Origin: Catonia carolina
Lineage: Eukaryota > Arthropoda > Insecta > Hemiptera > Achilidae
DNA length: 64,000 nt
Assembly (NCBI GenBank): GCA_035578175.1
Contig: JAQMRL010000001.1
Span: forward strand, 55,575,553 to 55,639,552
Direction: 5' to 3'
Of the stretch, positions 11,714 to 22,900 are shown one piece after another. Under the pieces are notes generated by a model that saw only the letters and a list, made by a program, of their open reading frames with translations, ran no database searches and was not told where the DNA came from. The translations under genes and the position numbers were made by a program. Every line of letters starts with the position of its first letter. The stretch's first letter is position 1.

Positions 11714-12280
11714 GTTTTCTTCTTAATACTACAGTAACAATAAATATAAAATTAAATAAGTATGAAAATGTAACTACGAAAACTAAAGTAGGCCTATAAC
11801 TATAAAAATAAAGTTGAATAAAGTATAAAAATGATATCAATCACAAAAGCCAATAACTTGACAATAATAGATCTCGATCGAACGAGAATGGTCAAATAAA
11901 TGAATGAATACGTGGGTCACAACAACATATTTATGCGACAAATAATTATGAAAATTGATTTACCAGGAGATTAAATTACTTAGCTTTTATGGTTAATGAA
12001 CTATGACGTAAACCTCCAAACATAATAAATACTATTTTTGTTGATCAGAATGGTGAATTTCTGGAATAGGCATACCAATAAACAAACATGAAAAATTGCC
12101 TTATGGCTCGTGAGAACAGCAATTAAAAGTTCACTAACGTTAAGGCAATTATGACATCATTAAAACATACTAATTTGTCATTACTGTATTTATTATTCTT
12201 CACTTTAGTGACTTATAAAATATGAAAAACTATATGAAAAGCTATATGAAAAACTAGAGTTGTGAATAATAAAATATTTG
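11714..12280. other. AT-rich intergenic DNA
   Basis: Nothing was recognised beyond one TAGGCCTA palindrome at 11789-11796. Confidence 0.3.
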
Positions 12281-12623
12281 CGAGATTCGCTTCTTCACCG
12301 TGTTGAATCTGAAATGAACGTAGAAAACAATAATGGTGAAGTAGCGTATCTGGCAGATTCGTTACTTCATCACTGTAAATGTGGGGACAACGAACAAAAC
12401 TCGCATTAGTGAAGTAACGAATTTTCAGATTCAACTGTTCACGGTGGTGAAATTATTAACTCATGCACTTTCGCTAAAAAACACAAGGTGTTTTCTCGAT
12501 AACGGAATATAATACAGATATAATACTTCACCACAGTGTATATGGGCACAAGTAGTGTCCAATAATGGTAATAACTCAAATTCGCAAAAAACGCAGATTC
12601 GCTACATCACTATTGTTGCGACG
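12281..12623. repeat. cluster of inverted and direct 18-bp motifs (GGTGAAGTAGCGAATCTG)
   Basis: At least six versions of the motif are packed into about 340 bp: 12281-12300 (-), 12334-12352 (+), 12354-12375 (-), 12406-12420 (+, partial), 12523-12538 (-, partial) and 12594-12615 (-). The + copy at 12334 and the - copy at 12354 are adjacent and could form a hairpin. A further + copy lies at 9841-9858. The spacing is irregular, so this is not a simple tandem array. It could be the subterminal repeats of a DNA transposon or a cluster of protein-binding sites. Confidence 0.6.
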
Positions 12624-12679
12624 CTATGACTTTTACCGGCTGAATTATCCCTTGATCAACATTGAACTTTCGTCTAAAA

Positions 12680-13110
12680 ATTTAAATTACAAACCCCTTT
12701 TGCGGCCTATATGAGCTTATGTTGTCCTACACTTTTGAGCAAAAGCAGAGAGTAATTTATTACCAATCCAGGTTTTCAATCATTTTTTAAGACTTGCTTC
12801 TGATGCTTCGTTTTATGTAAGGAATACACCCCTCTTTGACGATTTTAAACTTCCGACAGTAAATGAACTACTAACTGCGCCCTTCTGAGGTAAATTTCGC
12901 AATTGAATAGATAACTATATGAACCAGTTAGCCCGTGATCTAGCTAAAAGGAATAGCCCAACCGTACGAAGTCTACAGCGAAAATGCAAGTAACAGGGAC
13001 CTCTTAACAGCGGATAACAGCCTTAGTAGTAACCGGAAAATGTACCAATCGGTATCTCTTCTCCTTGCACTAACATTCCCCACCGCCCGTTAAATAAAGT
13101 TTAAAATTGT
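12680..13110 (+). mobile_element. jockey-like LINE relic, C-terminal end
   Basis: Pieces of a jockey-type ORF2 tail are readable in shifting frames: ASFYVRNTPLFDDFKLPTV near 12800-12860 and QLARDLAKRNSP near 12920-12960, then a short tail. Several stops and frameshifts show an old copy. Confidence 0.5.
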
Positions 13111-14475
13111 ATCGCTGAGTGTACCCTACCGTACTATACCCAAAATCAAAGAAAAAATAAAAAATTAGGTAAATTTTAATAGTTTATTACTTACCGTTTT
13201 ATGGAACACATAAACAGGGAATTTCAGATCTTCGTTTTATTTTTAAAGTAAATATGTAATTAATTCTACTTAATAATAACAAAAACAACAACAACAACAA
13301 TAATAATAATTATAGACTAGTAATTATATAATATAAAAATATGAATCAATTAGCGTTAATCTTTGAGAAATATCGTTTTCCCTCTTTTAAAGGCACTCAT
13401 AGTAGGTCCGGCGAAAAATTTAAATTACAGCAATATTGAAAAGCAAACAACCCCAAAATAAGTATTCAGTTTTTTTATCACAGTTTTAATTTTTTTACAG
13501 AAATAACATAATTTCTCCACTTCCATCTTCACAGGCAATATATGCCTAATATTAAATAGGTATTATATTGTAAATTTCAATACCTATATAAATTACAAAT
13601 TTTGTAATTAAAAATTTCAAATCTATATAATTTATATATATTTATTATTAGAAAACAATAGATGATCGTCTGTTCAGAGCTTATTTAAGTCGTTAGAAAT
13701 TATAGAACTGATTTACTGTACGATCTAATTAGGTAGTATTACAAATTTATTTATTTATTTATTATTAAGTATTTTTACAATAATATGATTTGTGCAGAAA
13801 CCTCCAAGTGTATTTAACAAAGATTATTTATTGATTTGATTTTCTAGACAATAATATGTTCATCACTAATTTTATAAACCAAGAAAAGCTAAAAGTAGAC
13901 TACCAATTTGCGCACCCAAAATTGAATGCGTTTAGTAACAGGCCTGCTTAGTAATGTACTCTGTTGACCTTCAACACTCAAGAGGCAAGTAGTTTATAGC
14001 AGTTACCGCTAGATGTCATAGCGGTACTGTATTCATCCAACAAAATGCGTTATGTCTAGAGTAAAGTACTATCTACAGTTGATAACACTTGCAACAAATC
14101 GTTTGCTTGGGAATTTTAACGGTGGTCTACGGCGTTGAGATGTAAAAGAGATTTATTTTGTCCAGAATTCTACAGTTCAAATAATTAATTTATACAAGTT
14201 ATTTTCTTTTTTTTAACTTAGTTAATTTATTCACAACTGTACCAAATACAAACAGTGAATGTGATGTTATTTACAAACAAAAAAATGGCTTTATGACATT
14301 AAGGAGACCGCCACTTAATAGTGCCATTCCAACGGTGAATTAATTTTGAATAATAAATTTATAGAATTTACATCTGCTCTATGATATCTCTACTCCATCG
14401 CCGTTTCAGTCTGCGTTGTGGATTTCTGGGTTAGTTCGGGGATGCCAGCATTCTAATGATATGATTTTTATAATA
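13111..14475. other. AT-rich intergenic DNA with an (AAC/AAT)n stretch
   Basis: A short AAC/AAT microsatellite lies at about 13271-13312. No gene was recognised in the remainder. The DNA near 14290-14470 is somewhat less AT-rich but has no clear frame. Confidence 0.35.
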
Positions 14476-14641
14476 CAGTAAACCCTCGTTAATCCGGACC
14501 CCTTTAACACGGATTTCGCTTAATCCGGACAGCCAGTTGACTGCATAGTTGATTTTCAAGTAGATATTGGTTTGTAAATTTATTTAATATTGAGAATATT
14601 AGTATATATATATAGCATCTGCGTCAAGTTATTGTCCAAGA

Positions 14642-14741
14642 ACTGAACACTAAAGGAAGACAACAGAAGATCAGCAGTTTCTTCAAACTATTGAATGTTA
14701 CTAGTAGTAAGGAACAGCCTGGTCCCTCATGTTCTAAATAA
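14642..14741 (+). pseudogene. Tigger transposase, last ~32 codons only
   Basis: The frame reads R-Q-Q-K-I-S-S-F-F and ends GPSCSK before TAA at 14739-14741. This matches the style of Tigger/jerky-type transposase C-termini, which often end after a K-I-x-S-F-F motif. The catalytic DDE domain is absent, so the copy cannot encode its own mobilisation. Confidence 0.55.
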
Positions 14742-14919
14742 GTCTTATTTTCTGAGTTTCAAAACGTTATGTCTTAAGCACAGAATGGACCTTTCATATT
14801 CACAGTGTAATACATTTTACAACATGTTATTGTCTGTATATATAACTATAAACTCAAAATACACACGTTCGTTTTCTATAAAGGTGTTTCATTATGTACC
14901 TTTGTTCATATTAAGGTTA

Positions 14920-15254
14920 GGTGGGGGTTCCCAAAAATAACCGAAATAGCATTGCCGTGGGTGGATCTTGTGTAGCCTGCGCTTCCGCCGCGGGGCGTGT
15001 ATTGCACAACTCATTACCAGTTCAGTGCCGCCTGTGCTATTGGCCTAACTTGTACCGTTATTTTGCAGTGATTTTTTTGTTAACGTTATTCTGTTCATTG
15101 CAAAAAAATCACTTCAGATTAATGGTACAAGTTAGACCGGTAACACAGGCGGCACTGAATTGTTAATAAGTTGTGCAATACACGCTCCGTGGCGGAAGCG
15201 CGTAAAACTCCGCCCACGGCAATGCTATATCGGTTAATTTTGGGTACCCATTCG
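14920..15254. mobile_element. foldback mariner MITE nested in the Tigger element
   Basis: The element is almost a perfect palindrome, centred near 15085-15090, with arms of about 160 bp. TA flanks it at 14918-14919 and 15255-15256. Both arms begin like the 5' end and 5' UTR of the mariner at 37013: a G-run, a CCCAAAA block, GCCGTGGGTGGA-type sequence, then CAGTTCAGTGCCGCC. Two copies of a mariner 5' end joined head to head is the simplest reading. There is no coding capacity. The insertion is younger than its Tigger host. Confidence 0.85.
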
Positions 15255-15337
15255 TATTTCATTTAATCCGGACTTTCACTAATCCGGACGACTTAGAGCC
15301 CCAATTAGTCCGGATTAACGAGGTTTTACTGTACTGA

Positions 15338-15366
15338 ATTTCCTTCCTTCCTTCCTTCCTTCCTCA
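15338..15366 (+). repeat. (CTTC)n microsatellite
   Basis: About six TTCC/CTTC units lie between the Tigger element and a coding-like exon. The run could serve as the pyrimidine tract of that exon's acceptor. Confidence 0.8.
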
Positions 15367-15391
15367 ATTTCTAAAGGATCCAGAATTACAG

Positions 15392-15682
15392 CGTACTATA
15401 GATCTGTTGTTGGCTGGTAATAGTATAAATATGTTGGAATCAGGGTTTTTGACGTATAATTTGACTGGTAACAATACTAATTGCAATGCAACATCTGTGA
15501 AATTTTCAAACAAAGAAATTCACGATATTATTTTCCAACAATACAAGGAATATTTCATCGAAAAACATAAATTACCTGAATCTTCATCATTGCTTAGCTT
15601 TGCATCGTTTAGAGAATTGATTGAAAATTTACTGCAAAGTACGAAAAAAGACTCTCAATATGTTAATAAAAAAAACTTTTAA
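15392..15682 (+). CDS. coding-like terminal exon, unrecognised protein
   Basis: A frame that is open upstream through the CTTC run continues for about 96 codons from a possible acceptor (TTACAG ending at 15391) to TAA at 15680-15682. The peptide is soluble and mixed in composition, with helix-like stretches such as IHDIIFQQYKEYF and FRELIENLLQST, and an Asn-glycosylation-like NLTGN. AATAAA at 15701-15706 lies 19 bp after the stop. Together, pyrimidine tract, acceptor, protein-like composition and polyadenylation signal suggest a last exon of a gene whose other exons were not found. I do not recognise the family. Confidence 0.4.
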   Translation, partial: RTIDLLLAGNSINMLESGFLTYNLTGNNTNCNATSVKFSNKEIHDIIFQQYKEYFIEKHKLPESSSLLSFASFRELIENLLQSTKKDSQYVNKKNF

Positions 15683-15957
15683 GGCCCTACAAAATGGAAC
15701 AATAAAAAATTGTTTAATGGTTTATTAGAAAATTGTTTCCAACGAGTTAACGGGCTTTATCGAGACTTCTCAAACCAGAAAAAAAACAAAATTTTTAAGG
15801 CAACTAACTTAAAAAATGTCCTGGTTTAATTTTTGCTTTTGCAGTTAAGTACCAACTGCTCCCATTTATAGAGAACTTCCAAAACTGATCCCAAAACAAC
15901 TGTTCTGATCTCAAAACTGTTTCCCATGATCCCGATAGAGACAAAAAAAAGTTTATT

Positions 15958-16112
15958 TAAAGACGCATCAACAGCTTAGACATCAGCGATAGGCCTACTG
16001 TAGGTTATGAAATCCCGTGTTTGAAATTTTTTTTTAAATCTGTCTGGAATCGAACCCGAGACCTTCCGCTTTGCAACATAGCACACTAACCACTGCACTA
16101 CGGAGGTGATTT
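15958..16112 (-). repeat. tRNA-derived SINE, family A
   Basis: On the minus strand the head reads GTAGTGCAGTGGTTAGTGTG (box A region) and GGTTCGATTCC (box B). The tail, read on the + strand, is TTTAAAGACGCATCAACAGC followed by a CAT(T/C)AGCGA-type core. The same tail occurs at 27825, 28195, 31105 and 34333. Confidence 0.8.
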
Positions 16113-17887
16113 TGTGAAATTTATTTGCATTAAGCCATTAATAGTAATTTTTATTTTTATTGGAACGTTCATAAAATAATACTGTATTAATTTTATGATT
16201 ACTTACAATCAATAACGAATTTATTTCAAGTTCAATAATATGATTGATCTAAATTTATAAATCGAGCATTGCCTCTCCGTTAGTTTTACTATAATTAGAG
16301 TAGTGACTAAGAATAAATTTAATTATCTTTTAACACGGTACCCTATAGCTTTTGATGTTACCGCAAACACTTAAATCGTATTTACTTCATTATTGTTCAA
16401 TCATGTACTTTTACTACACAATGAAGTCACGTTAATAATCCATTAAGAATTATAAAAGCAATCCAGTCTAAATAGTTTAAACAATTCCATAGATCTCCAC
16501 TATTTAAGTACCAGATATCCGTTATAGTCCGAAAACAATTATTAATAACACCATTCCGTTTGAATACTGCATGGTTTCACCATGCTAGATGCTTTAGGCG
16601 TAGTATAAACTTTTCTCAGTATGTTAGGCTAATTCTACTACTTTCAAAAATTGTTTTCAAGAATAATACTCGTAAATTGTATTAATATCTTACGTTTTTA
16701 AAAATAATTGTAAATGTTATTTGGTAGTTATTGTCACACTTCAAATGTGTGGGCTATTAAAAGAATTTCGTAACGATTTGTAGAAAATTTAAAAAGGAAT
16801 ATTATAAACTTATGCACTTTATTATTCGGCATTAATACACTTATTAAAAAATTTTCATTAATGTCTAGTTTTTAGTAAATCCATAAGCTAAAAAATACTG
16901 TATTCCTAAATTATCGCACGTTAAAAATAATTGGCATAATTTCACCAATGAATTATTAATAAAAAATTGAACGGTTCTAAGTTTTGAAGTGTAAGACAGA
17001 ATCATTAAATTTGCCACGATATTGTAAATACAGAATGTAGAGCAAAATCTGTACATTACTGATAACTTCCAGTTTACTTAAGTTCATCTATTTTATAAGA
17101 TCGGCTTTTGCTGTAAATAAGAAAATTTATAAAATATATATCATGTTTAACTTATCCATAAGTTTCCATAAACTGTTTTTCATCACATCAGAAAATTCTG
17201 AAAAAAAAATATTTCAGTGTCGATAAAATTCATTTGATTGATAACAAAAAGTTAAATTTCATGTTATAGTTTTGACGTTTTATCAAAAATTTCTATTATA
17301 ACCTTCCGTAGCTTAACGTAGTCATTCATCTTCGTCAGCCGCCATACCCGGTCCGGACGATGGCAATCATAATGGCGATGCAGTAGTCCACTGATGCTCG
17401 AAGCAGTTCCACTTAGGTAAAACTAAACCACATTTTAGATAAGCAAGCTAGGATATCCTTCCTCCATTAAGTCCTCGAGTGTCCTTAATCTGAACCTGAA
17501 TACCTATTTAGAAGAAGTATGTAATGAAACATTTTTTGATGCAACATTTTTTTTAAAGGAATATAATTTTTATTTATTTAATTAGTTCAATATACATTAC
17601 GATTTAATACTGAACTAAAGTAAGCTGTACAAGTATGCAATATTTAAAACTAAAATATACTTATATACGCAAAACCTCTTCTTCACAAAGACTTCTGTCC
17701 GTGCATAGGAGTATACAAAACAAAAAAATTTAATCACTATAGTACTTACAACAACTATGAAAATTACTAAGTTAAATTACTACAGTTTTTAAAAAATCTT
17801 TAAGATTATGTTTGTACATTTATAATATAGAGAAAAATATAAAAAAATCTTTTATTTTTATAACTACTATAACTACTTTACCATATG

Positions 17888-17889
<2 letters not shown>
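16113..17889. other. AT-rich intergenic DNA
   Basis: No gene was recognised. A GC-richer patch at about 17319-17405 (around CGGTCCGGACGATGGCAATC) stands out but has no convincing frame; it may be a relic of a repeat or an untranslated exon. Confidence 0.35.

Positions 17890-17957
<68 letters not shown>
17890..17957 (+). repeat. (TTA)n microsatellite, ~22 units
   Basis: This is an uninterrupted TAT/ATT repeat. It produces poly-Leu and poly-Asn frames that are not genes. Confidence 0.95.
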
Positions 17958-19049
17958 GGCATTTTCAATAAACAAGAAACTCAGAATCAATTTTGTCCCA
18001 AACTTCTTATAACACAATTTTTAATTTCTACTAAGTTTAAATTTGGGTTTCTAGTGCTTCAGCCTAAAATCCCAACAAAAACCGTAAGTGTAGGTATATA
18101 TTTATCATAAAAACCATGTACGGTATTAATTCCTCTCTTCTAAGAAGACATATATAAATATATCGATTTGTAGTTAATTGACTTCAAAGAAAGACCAAAA
18201 TATTGTAAGAATAATAACAACAATGTTGTACGACAAACGGACGTCACGTAAACTTCAGGAAGGACTTCCGCTCTTTTGTTAAATCTTAAAAACTGTTAAG
18301 AATTTTAAGCTACTGATTCATTCATTTAAGTATCACAAACTGTATATTTTCAATACATTTAATTACTCAACTGATTATTTCCAAATATGTTCATTAATTA
18401 TGTATCGGTGTCCTACCTAGTACTAAAAAATTTTAAAAAACAACATTAGCCTATTCCTGACAATATCAGACGTGGAAAGAGGAGTAACATCCAGCAGAAA
18501 TTCTTACAAGATGATGTAATGAAATAATTAGAGATGATGATCTTGGTGATCATGATTTTATTTTCTTACGGTCGACTCTTCTATACACCAATTCAAATGT
18601 AGTCAGTAGAGTATGATTGATAAAAATAAATGATTAAAAAGTATTAAAACTGACCAGCAATCAAACCCTAGACTATTTGTGTAGAAGCCAATAACACTAG
18701 TTTATGGCATCTACTTAAGGATTAACCGACTGTTAGCTTTTAAATTTACTTTTTTATCAGATATCAAGTGTACTGTTTCAGAACTTAAAAAAATTACCTT
18801 AATTGTAACTTTTTATTTATTAGAATTAGTTTCATGCCTACCAAATACTCCCAAGATGGATGGCTCCTTAAGGATTTTAAAAAAATATATTAACAACAAA
18901 GTTTGAAGAAAATTTGTAAGGACGAGTTGGATTTTGTACGGTAGGGATCTTGGACTACCACTTAGAATGATATTGGTTTGCTGTTATGTATTGTAGGTGT
19001 TTTGAAAGGGGTGGAAGCTTGTTCACTGTAACGGTTGAATTCTTCGGAA
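17958..19049. other. AT-rich intergenic DNA
   Basis: No gene, RNA or clear repeat was recognised. Confidence 0.35.
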
Positions 19050-19420
19050 TGATTGAGTTTTTCGAGATGTAGTGTAATAAATAGATGATTGCTGTGAATG
19101 CCGTAAATAGACGAATGAAGTAAGAAACACATAAGTTTTGGTGATCGATGTAAATTATAAAAAGTGAAACGTTGAAAACTGGAGTACTTTGGTCATGTGA
19201 TGAAATGCGAAAGATATAAAATATAATGTACTGAAGAATATCATGCAGGGAATGACAGAGGGTAAGCGTGAATATTAGAATGACGTAGAATATCATGGTT
19301 GAAGAATCTTTGGGATTGATATGGTATGCATTCGGTAACCCTTTTTTTCAGGCAGTCGACTAAACTCAAGAGGCCTCGATGGTAACCAATGTTCTCAGAG
19401 AATAGATTACCTAATAAAGA
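19050..19420 (+). mobile_element. LINE relic, C-terminal part
   Basis: The + strand encodes pieces typical of LINE C-termini in shifting frames: L-E-Y-F-G-H-V-M-K-C-E-R-Y-K, KNIMQGMTEGKR and WLKNLW, spread over about 19170-19330. The copy is old, with stops and frameshifts. A 113-codon frame on the opposite strand is its shadow. Confidence 0.5.
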
Positions 19421-19961
19421 GAAAAGTTTTGAGGAAATTCTACAGACATGTTTTAAATAATAAAAATTATTTTTTATTAATAGTTCTACTAATAAATTTC
19501 AAATAAAGTTTTAGAATATTTTTTTAAACTTTTAAACAACACATTAGTTAATATATTTTGGAATTTCTCAGTTTTTGATAATTATTGGGTTCACGTATGT
19601 AAAAAAGTACTGCTAAAATTATAAACAGTAAAATTTCGTGAATTTTTAAATATGATGAGGGGATCATCATACTTTTAAAAAGTAACCATTAATATTTGTG
19701 ATAAGCCCAAGCAAAGCAAGGACGTAATTACTACTATAATTATTATATTAAAATTCAATTACAGGTCGATTTGCAGTTGTAGCGCCCTTGTAAAATTGAT
19801 GATGCATAATTTGATGTGGGAGGGTACTACGAAATAGTAGATGACGCTGTTTAGCCATTGCCGCCTTCCGTTTGAGGACGCACTCTACTGGTAGGGTAGT
19901 TGTTAGCACATCCTGGGTTATGTCATCAGTTTAGTTGGGTATGGTTAGTTCTCAGTGCAAC

Positions 19962-19985
19962 ATGGCTAATAGTTATTTGTTACCG
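19962..19985 (+). CDS. spz-like: spz-like exon 1 (start codon, signal peptide n-region), candidate
   Basis: ATG at 19962 opens eight codons (MANSYLLP) ending at a GTCAGT donor. The phase is 0, exactly as needed by the 29420 exon, and joining the two yields a coherent signal peptide. The preceding 170 bp are less AT-rich than the surroundings, as a 5' UTR might be. The donor is not the strongest consensus and the exon is tiny, so an alternative first exon remains possible. Confidence 0.45.
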
Positions 19986-22900
19986 GTCAGTAATCAGTTA
20001 TGCAGTTTACTTTTTAAATTTATTTATGCTATTTTGTGGTTATGTTTGTATTATTTAAAATCTTATATGGATTTTTTCATGTATTTTAGTTGAGTTACAT
20101 ACGAGTGTTATATCTTTTATTTTCTGTGGTACAAAGAGTTTGGTTATAATTTACGTACACAATTCTAAAAAATTATATTCTGATGTCAAAACTTCAGGTA
20201 TTATTGTCAGAAAATAGTCAGTATCCTTATCCTTGCTTTTCGTAAAATTTAAAATATCTACATTGAATTTTTAACACTTTTTGCGATAAAAATCTGAGTC
20301 AACATAAATTTAATATAATTTATTAAAAAAATATTCTTTTTCTAAATACAATTTTTACCTCGCTACACATAAATAATTGGTTAAAAATTCCATGATGTCA
20401 TTATTTCGAACTACTACTAATTACAGCACTGATCTATAATTATGTTTTAGCAGTTTCGTCATCTCGAATACTCTGACCGGAAAAGCATTACAATTCCATT
20501 CTGTAATAATGTAAATGAACTTTGAAATGTATGCTATAATAGCGTCTTTTGAAATCAAAACCGTGTTCCTTTTCGATATTATAAAAAAAATCTTTAAACA
20601 TTAGCAATTTTTGCACTTCATTCAAATAACTACAGTAACTAGAACATTTAGTCAATCAATTTTCAAATGTAATCTAGTATAGGCCCTATATTTTCTTTTA
20701 TCTCTACTAAGCCAAGCGTTTGAACGATAAAAATATTTATTTTTAAAATTTTAAACCAGTATAAAATAATTTTTTTTTTACTTTATAGTAACTAAAATTT
20801 AATTTTCAATTCTGTTTAGAAAAAAATAAGAAATATTATTTAATCGTAAATGAAATCTAACAAAATGGCTGTAATATTAGAATGTAAATGTCATTCAAAT
20901 CGCAGTTCTCGTTGAAAATAGAACAACTGAAAATGTAAACAAATTAAATTTCTACATTAGTTAAAATATATGAGTAACATGTTTATCCTTGCGGCTAAAT
21001 TGAATAACATAACCGTTAAATTGGTAATAGTTTACTACAGTTAATTCGCTTGTTGTTTGATAGTATTCCTTATGTAATCAAACGAAGTACTCAAAATTTC
21101 AACAGTAATTTATGCAATGTTGCTGTGCTTTTCATAGTTTCTGTCAAGATAAATATATAAAATTGAATGGAGTTTTATCAACGTTTCTATCATAACTAAA
21201 ATCTACCACAAAATAAAAGAATTGCTGGGGGTACTAAAGTTTTCTTTATCGATTTTGAAGATCAATTACTCATAAATCAAATATAACACTTCAAATATGT
21301 CATCAGAAATTCTTTGCCTAAGTTTAGCTAGGTAAGTACAGCACATATATTAAAAAAAATAGCAGTAACTCGCCGAGCTGAAGTCATCGAATTGGAAATC
21401 AGAATGACCACACAAGTTAAAAACCTTTCATTCTTCTTCGATTTCTTGTCATTATATATTAAGTCGTACAAGATTTATTTTCTAGGTGTTACCTATGGCG
21501 CGTAATTGATGTGGATGAGAAATCCATTTTATATTTTCCCGAATTTGTTTACTGTTCGTAAACTTTCGAATTATTTATCAATATTTTCTCCACTAATTAC
21601 TCATAACATACAATTTTTTTTGTTTTTTTAGTTTAACGTCCGACTGTTCTGCAATTATTGCTAATGCAGACGGTGAAGGATGAATTGATTTTCGTCTTAA
21701 TTGAACATACAATGAATATACTTTCCAACGTCGAATAATATTAAGAATCGTATTGGAAAAATTATAAATTTTGAATGTCCTCTATTTTCCACAAACTCTA
21801 AGCTACTAATCTTTTACCGGTCTTTTACGTGGTATAATGGATATTTAGATATAAAATTTGTTTCAGCTTCAGGAACTAACTACATAAATGTACTCTAAAG
21901 TTTTTCTTTTTCCCTGTTTAATTAAAATAGGGATTGAAAACAACGAGTAATTACTGTTACCAACAATAAGGAAAATGCGAACTAAATTTTCGGTTCTTAC
22001 TTTAGCTGAGGTAGATTATGGGGATGAATGGAACACCGTTAGTTAATGAGTAGAGACTTTCGCTTTCATACGTCGTAATATTTCATAGATTGTTAGATAA
22101 TACCCATCATTTCTATTCGTACTAACTTAAGTGAAAATTGTACAAAACTAATAAAACGCAATGACAACTAATACGCAAGTACGCACTCACACAACTGCTA
22201 ATGAGGAACTCAAAAATTAATAATTATACTACTCAATTTTTTTTTAACATATTTAATTTAATTTTGTAGCCGTTCATTAACAACCCAAAAAGGATCATAT
22301 GTTTTTACATATATAAAGAAAACGGAGAAAAACACCACCCAGAACAGTGCTCCAGAAAACCAAAATGTGTTAAAATTTAATTTAATTTTGTTCAACATTG
22401 AGTTAATTTGAATTTTCAAGTGCCTACTCCATCAGCGTCTCATCTTTGGGGAATTCCTGGAAAACTAGGATACTATAGATTGCGTACTGTAGGATTATTT
22501 GCTTATGTTTGTTTAGGTATCTTCTCTTTTACATGCAGTCCATTTGACCAATATTGAATGTCTTCTCTAAACCTTTCCATGTTTCCCTGTTTCTAGTATG
22601 TTGTGTCCAGTTTAACCCCATTACTCTCTTGATGTGATCTCTCCATCGCATCTGAAGTCGTCCTTGTCCCCTCTTTTCTCTCCATCGTCTCTATTTTCAA
22701 ATAACACTATTTTGCACCGTCCATCTATGTTGCATATTTTAATATTTACACAATAGTACAGTTTTCTTAGCATTCGCTTGGATGTTTTGTGTATTTATTT
22801 ATTTTGAGTTATTTTTTTTTTAAATTTTAATTAAATATTATTTCAAAAGAAAATTTTGTAGACTGTAAAAGTCTCAGCAATCAAATATTTTTCACATTTT

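Larger units (their letters stand above)
14476..15331 (+). mobile_element. Tigger/pogo-like DNA transposon, internally deleted
   Basis: The terminal inverted repeats begin CAGTAAACCCTCGTTAATCC on the left and read CAGTAAAACCTCGTTAATCC as the reverse complement of the right end. TCCGGAC is repeated several times in both subterminal regions. TA dinucleotides flank the element at 14474-14475 and 15332-15333. These are the hallmarks of Tigger elements of the Tc1/mariner superfamily. Only the last part of a transposase frame remains, and a 335-bp foldback MITE sits inside. Confidence 0.85.

Noticed and set aside
17812..18017. Poly-Leu and poly-Asn ORFs
   Set aside because: Both are translations of the (TTA)n microsatellite.
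18955..19296. 113-codon minus-strand ORF with hydrophobic stretches
   Set aside because: The plus strand at the same place encodes recognisable LINE C-terminal pieces, so this frame is its antisense shadow.
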